6,408 bases of DNA from NCBI GenBank assembly GCA_002340515.1, contig DDMF01000120.1:1-6408 (forward strand). Reading direction: 5' to 3'. Shown here piece after piece: positions 1 to 5,521 of this stretch. Below the pieces are notes generated by a model. It saw only the letters and a list, made by a program, of their open reading frames with translations. It was not told the origin of the DNA and did no database searches. Positions within the stretch are counted from its first letter, which is position 1; each line of letters begins with the position of its first letter. Both the position numbers and the translations under genes were made by a program. The DNA is from Rhodobacteraceae bacterium UBA2553 (lineage in GTDB: Bacteria; Pseudomonadota; Alphaproteobacteria; Rhodobacterales; Rhodobacteraceae).

Positions 1-463
1 TCATTCGGCACCACACGGGGCCGCATTTCTCGATCCGGGCAATCACGCCCGCCTCAAGATAGGCGTTCACTTGCGAGGCCTCATCCGCCCGGCTGTAAAG
101 TGGGGTTAAATCGGTTTCAATGATTGCGTGGCGCGCGCCAGACAACAGCGAATAATGCATCCAGCCGCCCACACCGTCGCGGTCACGCACCTGGCGCCAG
201 TGGCCAAATTCTCCGACAATCTCAAGCGGCATACCTGGACGCCCAAACACCCAGTCAATCCGGTGGCGCAGGCTTGGGCCTCGGCGCACATTGCCTTCGG
301 ATGTTTTCAGCGACACAAAGCGCGGGATCGGCAGGTTGGTGACCTTGCCGCGCGGCTGTTGGGCCGCCGCTTCGGCTGAGATCGCCGGGGACATTGCGCC
401 AGACACCGCCAGAGACAGTCCAAAGCCCGACAGCGCCAAAAACAGAACAGTAAAAAATCGCAT
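1..463 (-). CDS. Exported SH3-domain protein (bacterial SH3-like), 3' end cut by window edge
   Basis: About 154 residues are readable from the ATG at 461-463 on the minus strand to the window edge, with no stop reached. The N-terminus is a clear Sec-type signal peptide: MRFF, a hydrophobic run of about 20 residues rich in L, F, A, G and S, then a small-residue cleavage zone (PAISA, about residues 26-30). The mature part opens with LPIPRFVSLKTSEGNVRRGP, typical of bacterial SH3-like repeats of the PF06347/DUF1058 kind, followed by WVFGRPGMPLEIVGEF, HWRQVRDRDGVGGW and a second SH3-like unit ending in EKCGPVWCRM. Such proteins are periplasmic or envelope-associated and are thought to bind cell-wall or protein ligands; no enzymatic role is known. 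Relatives of this type are roughly 160-180 aa, so only a short C-terminal piece is missing. The start is secure because an in-frame TAG lies five codons upstream (479-481), although the Shine-Dalgarno match is poor. It is divergent from the 2-hydroxyacid dehydrogenase gene. Confidence 0.88.
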   Translation of the reverse strand, partial: MRFFTVLFLALSGFGLSLAVSGAMSPAISAEAAAQQPRGKVTNLPIPRFVSLKTSEGNVRRGPSLRHRIDWVFGRPGMPLEIVGEFGHWRQVRDRDGVGGWMHYSLLSGARHAIIETDLTPLYSRADEASQVNAYLEAGVIARIEKCGPVWCRM

Positions 464-481
464 GAGAGTTCTTTTTATCTA

Positions 482-509
482 TTGCAGCCCCCGTTTTGCG
501 CAATATTAT
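482..509 (+). promoter_or_regulatory. Candidate sigma70-type promoter for the dehydrogenase gene
   Basis: TTGCAG (482-487) and TATTAT (504-509) are separated by 16 bp, giving a plausible -35/-10 pair in the divergent intergenic region. The -10 is a 5/6 match to TATAAT, while the -35 is weak. This would place the transcript start near 516 and leave a leader of almost 90 nt before the ATG at 604. The -10 hexamer lies inside the dyad at 499-513, so a protein bound there would block the promoter. This is consensus matching by eye only. Confidence 0.3.
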
Positions 510-513
510 TGCG
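499..513. promoter_or_regulatory. Perfect 15-bp dyad in divergent promoter region (candidate operator)
   Basis: CGCAATA-T-TATTGCG is a perfect inverted repeat: two 7-bp arms around a single T. It sits between the divergent SH3-domain and 2-hydroxyacid dehydrogenase genes and covers a candidate -10 box. The left arm also overlaps an 8-bp palindrome, TTGCGCAA (496-503). Dyads of this size in such a position are commonly operators for dimeric regulators. No regulator gene is visible in the window, and I do not recognise the site as belonging to a named family. Confidence 0.4.
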
Positions 514-588
514 TGTGCGTCACGGTGGCCGCTTGTGCCTGACCTCGTTCGCTGTCACTTTGGCAGGGAGATGCGCAAAAGGGAAGTG

Positions 589-596
589 AAAGGGAG
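589..596 (+). promoter_or_regulatory. Ribosome binding site that fixes the dehydrogenase start
   Basis: AAAGGGAG ends 7 nt before the ATG at 604. The competing in-frame ATG at 571 has an AGGGAG directly abutting it with no spacer, and the one at 496 has no Shine-Dalgarno match, so 604 is preferred. Confidence 0.7.
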
Positions 597-603
597 TGCC
601 GCA

Positions 604-1590
604 ATGGCCGCTGAACGTCTGAGTGTTGTTGTCACGCGACGGTTGCCCGAGGTTGTCGAGACCCGGATGAAAGAACTTTTTGATGTCACCCTGCGTGACG
701 ATGACGTGCCAATGTCGCGCGCCGCGCTGACGGAAGCGATGAAAACATGTGATGTCTTGGTCCCTACGATCAACGATCAAATTGATGCGGGTATGCTGGC
801 AAGTGCCGGAGAACGCTTGAAATTAATCGCCAACTACGGTGCAGGTGTGGATCACATTGATGTGGGATCGGCGCGCCAGCGGGGCATTTTGGTGTCCAAC
901 ACGCCGGGGGTGTCGTCAGATGACACCGCCGATATGGCGCTGGCGCTGATCCTGGCCGTGACCCGGCGATTCCCTGAGGGGATTCGCGTGATGGCCGAGG
1001 ATAAATGGACCGGTTGGTCCCCCACCGCCATGCTGGGCCGCCGCATTCAGGGGCGCCGTGTTGGCATCCTTGGCATGGGGCGGATTGGTCAGGCCGTGGC
1101 CGAACGGGCCAATGCCTTTGGGATGCAGGTGCATTACCACAACCGCAAACGCCTTCACCCCGATATTGAAGCGCGCTGCAAGGCGACCTATTGGGAAAGT
1201 CTGGATCAGATGGTCGCGCGTATGGATGTGATTTCCATCAACTGCCCGCACACCCCTTCGACCTTTCACTTGATGAATGCGCGACGGTTGAAACTGTTGA
1301 AACCCGAGGCGGTGATTGTGAACACCTCGCGCGGTGAAGTGATCGACGAAAACGCGCTTGTCAGGATGCTTAAGGCGGGCGACTTGGCGGGGGCCGGGCT
1401 CGACGTTTATGAAAACGGCAAAGAGATCAATCCAGAGCTGCGCAACCTGCCCAATGTGGTGGCTTTGCCGCATATGGGGTCGGCGACCGTCGAAGGGCGT
1501 GCCGAGATGGGCGAAAAAGTCATCATCAACATCAAAACCTTTGAAGATGGCCACCGCCCACCGGATCAGGTTGTGCCGGGCATGCTGTAA
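604..1590 (+). CDS. D-2-hydroxyacid dehydrogenase, D-glycerate dehydrogenase / glyoxylate-hydroxypyruvate reductase type
   Basis: This is a 328-aa cytosolic NAD(P)-dependent oxidoreductase, the normal length for D-glycerate dehydrogenases. The predicted reaction is reversible reduction of glyoxylate to glycolate or hydroxypyruvate to D-glycerate. The split N-terminal catalytic domain carries NYGAGVDHID (77-86) and NTPGVSSDDTADMAL (99-113). The Rossmann domain carries GILGMGRIG (154-162), with HNR (179-181) after the second beta strand, which would suit NADPH. NTSRGEVIDE (240-249) holds the catalytic/substrate Arg243, and LPHMGSAT (288-295) holds catalytic His290. The loop LDVYENGKEINPEL has Gly272 where homologues with a DVxEHEP-type loop carry the acid that pairs with the histidine; see findings. 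The C-terminus (GHRPPDQVVPGML) is typical of the alphaproteobacterial group often called GyaR-like. The start at 604 is chosen for its ribosome binding site and for homology beginning at MAAERLSVVV. A terminator follows 30 bp after the stop, so the gene appears monocistronic. Exact substrate is not provable from sequence. Confidence 0.9.
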   Translation: MAAERLSVVVTRRLPEVVETRMKELFDVTLRDDDVPMSRAALTEAMKTCDVLVPTINDQIDAGMLASAGERLKLIANYGAGVDHIDVGSARQRGILVSNTPGVSSDDTADMALALILAVTRRFPEGIRVMAEDKWTGWSPTAMLGRRIQGRRVGILGMGRIGQAVAERANAFGMQVHYHNRKRLHPDIEARCKATYWESLDQMVARMDVISINCPHTPSTFHLMNARRLKLLKPEAVIVNTSRGEVIDENALVRMLKAGDLAGAGLDVYENGKEINPELRNLPNVVALPHMGSATVEGRAEMGEKVIINIKTFEDGHRPPDQVVPGML

Positions 1591-1619
1591 GCCGCATTTT
1601 CGCGGCAAAATCCATCATC

Positions 1620-1650
1620 AAAACCGGGCGTGTTGCGTCCGGTTTTTTTT
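1620..1650 (+). terminator. Rho-independent terminator of the dehydrogenase gene
   Basis: AAAACCGGGCG (1620-1630) pairs with CGTCCGGTTTT (1636-1646) around the loop TGTTG, with one G-T wobble, and runs into eight consecutive T (1643-1650). It lies 30 bp after the stop codon and separates the dehydrogenase from the next plus-strand gene. A small hairpin, GCCGC-ATTTTC-GCGGC (1591-1606), directly follows the stop but lacks a T-tract. Confidence 0.85.
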
Positions 1651-1657
1651 CACGTTT

Positions 1658-1718
1658 GCGACCGGGGTCGCGGGCATTCTGCCCCCGAACCTCCGAAATC
1701 CATCAGCCCAATCTGGGC
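1658..1718 (+). other. Cluster of short dyads in the leader region of the dimethylglycine dehydrogenase-type gene
   Basis: Three short perfect inverted repeats follow one another: GCGACC-GG-GGTCGC (1658-1671), GGGC-ATTCT-GCCC (1672-1684) and GCCCA-ATC-TGGGC (1706-1718). They lie between the upstream terminator and the ATG at 1819. They could be operator sites or folded leader RNA. I looked for glycine-riboswitch and SAM-type riboswitch core sequences and see none. No convincing -35/-10 pair could be assigned in 1651-1818; TTGAGA at 1757-1762 is the best -35 but has no good partner. Confidence 0.25.
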
Positions 1719-1804
1719 GCAATGTCGTTTTCGCCCCGTTTTCGGTCGGGCAGACTTTGAGATATCCCGCGTCTTGCGGCATCACTATCCCAACAAATTG
1801 CCCC

Positions 1805-1811
1805 AAGGGAG
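1805..1811 (+). promoter_or_regulatory. Ribosome binding site that fixes the flavoenzyme start
   Basis: AAGGGAG with a 7-nt spacer precedes the ATG at 1819, the same core and spacing as in the upstream dehydrogenase gene. It rules out the in-frame extension back to 1630, which would read through the upstream terminator. Confidence 0.75.
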
Positions 1812-1818
1812 TCGGCTG

Positions 1819-4323
1819 ATGAAAACGGATGTGAAAGCGCTTGTTGTTGGTGGGGGGGCCGTTGGCGCCTCGATCGCCTATCACTTGGCCAAAGCTGGCT
1901 GGAATGATGTGATGCTCTTGGAGCGCGACGAGCTGACCTCCGGCTCGACATGGCACGCCGCTGGCCTGTTGCCGCTCTTTAACATGTCCTATGCGACCAC
2001 CCATATCCACGACTATTCCGTTAAGTTCTACAAAGGGCTTGAGGAAGAAACCGGGCTGAACGCAGGGTTTTCCGTGGTGGGCAACCTGCGTATGGCACAA
2101 ACCGACGAGCGGATGGATGAGTATAAACTCTATGCTTCAACCGCCGACACTGTGGGCATCAATTACGAATTCCTGCCCCCGGATGAGATCAAAGCCCGCT
2201 GGCCGCTGATCGAAACCTCGGATCTTAAAGGCGCGCTGTATCACACCGAAGATGGTTACATTAACCCCGCTGACGTGACCCAGGCCATGGCCAAAGGCGC
2301 GCGTCAACGTGGTGTCGAGATCGTGCGTAAGCTACAGGCCGATGCCTTCCACTGGAACGGCACCCATTGGGAAGTGACCTGTTCGAAAATGGTGGAAAAA
2401 GGCGGCAATCTTATCGCCTCCGATGAAACCGTTGTGATCACCGCCGAACATGTTGTGACCGCCTCGGGCAACCACGCCCAACGCACCGCCAAAATGCTGG
2501 GCATCAAAATGCCCGCCATCCCGGTGGAACACACCTTCATCGTTATGGACAAAGACCCAGAGCTGGTGAAATGGCGCGAAGCGGGCAACCCCGAGCATCC
2601 GGTTGTGCGTGACGCCGACAACGAATCTTATGCCCGTGAAGAGCGTGGCGGCTGGATCCTTGGCATCTATGAACGTGGCGCCCCTGCTCGGTTTGAACAT
2701 GGCGTGCCCGACAGCTTCCGCGCGGATCTGTTCCCGCTCGATCTGGACCGGATCGCTGATCAATATATGGCGATGGCGGAACGCGTGCCCTCCTGTGCTG
2801 AATCGGGTCTGAAAGACGATTTCAACGGGCCAATTTGCTACACCCCTGACGGCAACCCGCTGGTGGGCCCGGCCCCCGGTCTGCGCAACATGTGGCTGGC
2901 CGAAGGGTTCAGCTTCGGGATCACCGCCGCGGGCGGCACCGGCTATTACCTCGCCCAGATGATGGTCGACGGAGAGGCCGAGATCGACATGGCATCGCTC
3001 GACCCCAAGCGGTATTCGTCGAACTGGATGACCACCGAATTTGCAGCGCGCAAAAACGAAGAATGCTACGAGCATGTCTACATCCTGCACCACCCGGACG
3101 AAGAACGCCCGGCGGCACGGCCCTTGCGCACATCGCCAGCTTACGATCGCCAAGCCGCACGCGGTGCGCAATTTGGTTGGGTCAACGGTTGGGAACGCCC
3201 AAATTACTATGCGCCACTTGGGTTTAACGATCACGACAGCCGCTCGTTCCGACGCGGTGGTTGGTGGCAATATGCCGTTGAGGAAGCAAAAGCCATCCGC
3301 GAAGGCGTCGGCCTTGTGGACGCAACCGCCTTCACCAAGCACGTCGTTAAAGGCCCCGGTGCGACCCAATTCCTCGATTGGTTCACCTGTAACAAACTGC
3401 CAAAGATTGGCCGGATCAACCTGACCTATGCGCTGACCTCACACGGCACTACGCGCACCGAATACACCATCGTGCGCAACGGCGAAAACGACTATTACCT
3501 CGTTTCCGCTGGCGCCTGGACCGAATATGACGCCGACTTCCTGCGCAAAGCTGCCGAAGACAAAATGGAAGAATTTGGCTATATCGAAATTCAGGATGTG
3601 ACCACCCAATGGGGCGTGTTTGCCATCGCAGGGCCAAAGTCGCGTGACGTGCTGAACGAGATCATCGTTGATGCCGATCCGGCCACCGCGCTGACCAACA
3701 AACGCTTCCCGTGGTTGTCGGCCAAAAAGATCGAACTGGGCATGTGTCCGGTGAATGCGATCCGTGTGGCCTATACTGGCGAGCTGGGTTGGGAACTTCA
3801 CCACCCGATTGAAATGCAAAACTATCTCTTTGATTTGCTTGAAAAAGCAGGCGAGAAACACGGCATGAAACTGGTTGGCGCACGTGCGCAGAACTGGTTG
3901 CGGATGGAGAAATCCTATCGTGCGTTTGGCACCGAACTGGGCCGTGATGCGACCCCGGCCGAAGCCGACCTGCCGCGCTTTATCGACCTGGAAAAAGACT
4001 TCCACGGTAAAGACGCGATGGTGGCCAAGGGCATTCGTTCCAAATGCTGTACGCTTTTGATCGACGGGCCGAATGATGCGGATCCTTGGGGCCGCGAGGC
4101 GCTGTTTCTGGATGGCAAAAAGGTCGGTCGCTTGACCTCTGGCGGCTATTCGGTCGCGTTTGAGAAAGCGATTGGCATGGGCTATCTGCCCGCCGAATTG
4201 GCCGTGCCTGGCACCAAGGTTCAGGTGAAAATCATGGGTGGATTGTACGACGCCGAAGTCACTGTCGACAGCCCTTATGATCCGAAAAACGAAACCATTC
4301 GGAAAAACGCCGACAACGCCTAA
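1819..4323 (+). CDS. Dimethylglycine/sarcosine dehydrogenase-family flavoprotein (FAD oxidase domain fused to folate-binding GcvT domains)
   Basis: This 834-aa protein has the full length and order of the DMGDH/SarDH family. It is expected to oxidatively demethylate an N-methylated glycine (dimethylglycine or sarcosine), pass the methyl carbon to tetrahydrofolate as 5,10-methylene-THF, and give electrons to an ETF-like acceptor. The N-terminal FAD domain (about 5-380) has GGGAVG (11-16), the ribose-binding acid Glu35, and SGSTWHAAGL (41-50). His46 matches the histidine that carries covalent FAD in mammalian DMGDH. PVEH (235-238) and ESYAREE (269-275) line the predicted substrate side, and CYTPDGNPLVG (340-350) with AEGFSFGITAAGGTG (361-375) closes the domain. 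A middle linker domain (about 383-440, including RTSPAYDRQ) leads to the GcvT half. There, Glu548 in TRTEYTIVR aligns with the folate-site acid, RVAYTGELGWE (649-659) and NWLRMEKSYRAFGTE (692-706) are family motifs, and the C-terminal barrel ends in GLYDAEVTVDSPYDP. STWHAA favours dimethylglycine over sarcosine (SarDH has TTWHTA), but Roseobacter genomes carry several paralogues, so the substrate stays open. It is transcribed alone between two terminators. Confidence 0.88.
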   Translation: MKTDVKALVVGGGAVGASIAYHLAKAGWNDVMLLERDELTSGSTWHAAGLLPLFNMSYATTHIHDYSVKFYKGLEEETGLNAGFSVVGNLRMAQTDERMDEYKLYASTADTVGINYEFLPPDEIKARWPLIETSDLKGALYHTEDGYINPADVTQAMAKGARQRGVEIVRKLQADAFHWNGTHWEVTCSKMVEKGGNLIASDETVVITAEHVVTASGNHAQRTAKMLGIKMPAIPVEHTFIVMDKDPELVKWREAGNPEHPVVRDADNESYAREERGGWILGIYERGAPARFEHGVPDSFRADLFPLDLDRIADQYMAMAERVPSCAESGLKDDFNGPICYTPDGNPLVGPAPGLRNMWLAEGFSFGITAAGGTGYYLAQMMVDGEAEIDMASLDPKRYSSNWMTTEFAARKNEECYEHVYILHHPDEERPAARPLRTSPAYDRQAARGAQFGWVNGWERPNYYAPLGFNDHDSRSFRRGGWWQYAVEEAKAIREGVGLVDATAFTKHVVKGPGATQFLDWFTCNKLPKIGRINLTYALTSHGTTRTEYTIVRNGENDYYLVSAGAWTEYDADFLRKAAEDKMEEFGYIEIQDVTTQWGVFAIAGPKSRDVLNEIIVDADPATALTNKRFPWLSAKKIELGMCPVNAIRVAYTGELGWELHHPIEMQNYLFDLLEKAGEKHGMKLVGARAQNWLRMEKSYRAFGTELGRDATPAEADLPRFIDLEKDFHGKDAMVAKGIRSKCCTLLIDGPNDADPWGREALFLDGKKVGRLTSGGYSVAFEKAIGMGYLPAELAVPGTKVQVKIMGGLYDAEVTVDSPYDPKNETIRKNADNA

Positions 4324-4344
4324 GGCGTTGATTTGTTAAGCTTA

Positions 4345-4373
4345 AAAAGCCCCGGTGTGATGCCGGGGCTTTT
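4345..4373. terminator. Bidirectional rho-independent terminator between convergent genes
   Basis: AAAAGCCCCGG (4345-4355) pairs perfectly over 11 bp with CCGGGGCTTTT (4363-4373) around the loop TGTGATG. The T-run at 4370-4373 serves the plus-strand flavoenzyme, and the A-run at 4344-4348 becomes a U-run for transcripts arriving from the minus-strand DUF937 gene. It lies 21 bp after one stop codon and 27 bp beyond the other. Confidence 0.88.
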
Positions 4374-4400
4374 CTCGTTTCGGGGATAAAACCGCTCAGG

Positions 4401-4991
4401 TTACCCCTGAAGCTTTTCCATAATGTCATCCACCATCGACCCGTCGCCATCCGCATCCAAAAAGGAGGTGAGCATGGACAGATCCGCTGCGCCCGCTTGC
4501 GATTTGCCCATCAAGCCCCCCAATAGACCCATGATCCCACTGGCACCTTCAGGTTTTGGCGCCATCGCGCTAAGGGCGGCGTCCGGCATGGTTTTCTGCA
4601 TCCCACCTTGTGCCATCGCAGCCAGTGCAGGCAAAAACGCCGAAACTTGGGCCAGATCAATGCCCGTGCGCTCCGCGGCCTGCGCGGCCAGATTGTCCGC
4701 ACCACCATTGCCCAAAATACCGTTCAGAAAGCTCGCACCCTGGGCTTGGCCAGCATCCGTGACCGCATTGAGCGGGTTGTCATACATGGCGGCCTGATCT
4801 TCGCCCTGAAGCGCGCCAATGATGCCCGACAATCCGCCGCCTTCGGCCTGTGCCTTGGTGGCTTTGCCGATGACCGGCGCCAATAGGGCGGTCAATTCAT
4901 CCGCTTTTGCGCTGTCCATCCCAATTTTTCCAGCCAGTTCCGACAGGCCTTGGCCGCCTTGTGCTTGTTGCAGCAATTGCAAAAGAGACAT
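4401..4991 (-). CDS. DUF937-family protein with internal repeat and C-terminal DxDxDG loop
   Basis: This 196-aa protein of unknown biochemical function matches DUF937-type (PF06078) proteins in composition: rich in Ala, Gly, Leu, Met and Gln, with no signal peptide and no membrane span long enough to be convincing. Two similar helical units are visible, GGQGLSELAGKIGMD through LTALLAPVIGKA (12-45) and GGADNLAAQAAERTGID through FLPALAAMAQG (96-129). Each reads as a Gly-rich turn, an L-x-x-x-A helix, a G-[MI]-D step and a second hydrophobic helix. A Gly/Met-rich hinge (SGIMGLLGGLMG, 151-162) leads to LTSFLDADGDGSMVDDI (174-190), whose Asp179, Asp181, Asp183 and Ser185 resemble a calcium-binding EF-hand or dockerin loop, a usual C-terminal feature of this family. 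The start has an excellent Shine-Dalgarno, AGGAGG (complement of 4997-5002), 5 nt upstream. It is divergent from the GFA gene and convergent with the flavoenzyme. The role is not known. Confidence 0.82.
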   Translation of the reverse strand: MSLLQLLQQAQGGQGLSELAGKIGMDSAKADELTALLAPVIGKATKAQAEGGGLSGIIGALQGEDQAAMYDNPLNAVTDAGQAQGASFLNGILGNGGADNLAAQAAERTGIDLAQVSAFLPALAAMAQGGMQKTMPDAALSAMAPKPEGASGIMGLLGGLMGKSQAGAADLSMLTSFLDADGDGSMVDDIMEKLQG

Positions 4992-5024
4992 GATTTCCTC
5001 CTGAGAAATACATTTTTCTTACCC

Positions 5025-5041
5025 TGCCAGATGGCACTGGC
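5025..5041. promoter_or_regulatory. Overlapping dyads in divergent promoter region (candidate operator)
   Basis: TGCCA-GA-TGGCA (5025-5036) and GCCAG-ATGGCA-CTGGC (5026-5041) are two perfect inverted repeats sharing the same bases. They lie midway between the divergent DUF937 and GFA genes, directly before a -35-like TTGACC (5042-5047) on the plus strand. The position suits an operator for one or both genes. No regulator is encoded nearby, and no matching -10 is convincing. Confidence 0.3.
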
Positions 5042-5119
5042 TTGACCCAAGGGGAAAGCTTGCGGGTTTTTACCCGTTCTGCAAGGTTGGTCGCAGAGGC
5101 ATCAGATTTTATTGAACGC

Positions 5120-5127
5120 AGGGAGAG
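5120..5127 (+). promoter_or_regulatory. Ribosome binding site that fixes the GFA start
   Basis: AGGGAGAG lies 4 nt before the ATG at 5132, with its GGGAG core 6 nt away. It supports the short form of the protein over the in-frame ATG at 5042, which has no close Shine-Dalgarno match and adds about 30 residues without family character. A further in-frame ATG at 5150 remains possible but has no such site. Confidence 0.65.
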
Positions 5128-5131
5128 TTTT

Positions 5132-5506
5132 ATGACCGACGCACAAGACATGATCCAAGGGGCTTGCCACTGTGGTGCGGTCACTTTTGAAGTGAGCCGC
5201 CCAGAGTTTGCGGTGCGCTGCAATTGTTCAACCTGCCGCCGTTACGCGGCCATCTGGGCGCATTGCCCGCCCAATACGGGCGCGATTTTGACCGGGCAGG
5301 ATCATGTGCATGGCTACTCTTGGGGTGATCGCGGGATCACCTTTCACAGCTGCAAAACCTGTGGCTGCCTGACCCATTGGGGACCGGGCGAAAAGGCAGA
5401 AGGCGACCGGTTTGCGGTGAACCTGAACATGGCGGACCCCAAAGATCTGGACGGGCTGCGCGTACGCCGCTTTGACGGGGCGGACAGTTGGGAATTCCTC
5501 GATTAG
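5132..5506 (+). CDS. Small GFA-family (glutathione-dependent formaldehyde-activating-like) zinc protein
   Basis: This 124-aa protein has the GFA/CENP-V fold signature (PF04828). It has GACHCGAV (10-17) with Cys12 and Cys14, RCNCSTCRR (29-37) with Cys30, Cys32 and Cys35, and SCKTCGCLTHW (73-83) with Cys74 and Cys77. These supply the CxC, CxCxxC and CxxC ligands for the two zinc sites of the family; all are intact. The C-terminal VNLNM (96-100) and RRFDGADSWEFLD are also typical of the short bacterial GFA group. The name comes from Paracoccus Gfa, which is about 190 aa and was reported to speed the glutathione-formaldehyde reaction. Small paralogues like this one have no proven activity, so only the family call is firm. 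A nearby methyl-group-oxidising enzyme makes a formaldehyde link attractive but unproven. It is probably transcribed from its own promoter in the 140-bp divergent region and ends 15 bp from the convergent DUF1513 gene with no hairpin between. Confidence 0.88.
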   Translation: MTDAQDMIQGACHCGAVTFEVSRPEFAVRCNCSTCRRYAAIWAHCPPNTGAILTGQDHVHGYSWGDRGITFHSCKTCGCLTHWGPGEKAEGDRFAVNLNMADPKDLDGLRVRRFDGADSWEFLD

Positions 5507-5521
5507 GCCCTTTGGCTGGTG

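Noticed and set aside
496..603. In-frame N-terminal extension of the 2-hydroxyacid dehydrogenase (36 extra residues)
   Set aside because: The ATG at 496 lies within the candidate promoter dyad; the extension is unlike the family, and the ATG at 604 has a proper ribosome binding site and gives the normal length.
916..1608. Minus-strand open frame (230 codons) opposite the dehydrogenase gene
   Set aside because: It is a shadow of the plus-strand codon bias, with low-quality composition and no motif.
1630..1818. In-frame N-terminal extension of the flavoenzyme (63 extra residues)
   Set aside because: It would start inside the upstream terminator, has no ribosome binding site and no family similarity, while the ATG at 1819 has AAGGGAG at the right spacing and begins directly at the FAD-binding strand.
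1651..1818. Glycine or SAM-type riboswitch before the flavoenzyme gene
   Set aside because: The characteristic core sequences of these riboswitch classes are not present; only short generic dyads are seen.
2332..3369. Long minus-strand open frame (345 codons) opposite the flavoenzyme gene
   Set aside because: It is antisense to clearly coding, high-GC sequence; its translation is rich in His, Arg, Gly and Phe without any recognisable domain, as expected of a shadow frame.
3439..4005. Minus-strand open frame (188 codons) opposite the GcvT half
   Set aside because: It lies wholly within conserved GcvT-domain coding sequence on the other strand and resembles no family.
5042..5131. In-frame extension of the GFA protein to the ATG at 5042
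   Set aside because: The extra 30 residues have no family character, and the region carries promoter-like and hairpin sequence; AGGGAGAG supports 5132.
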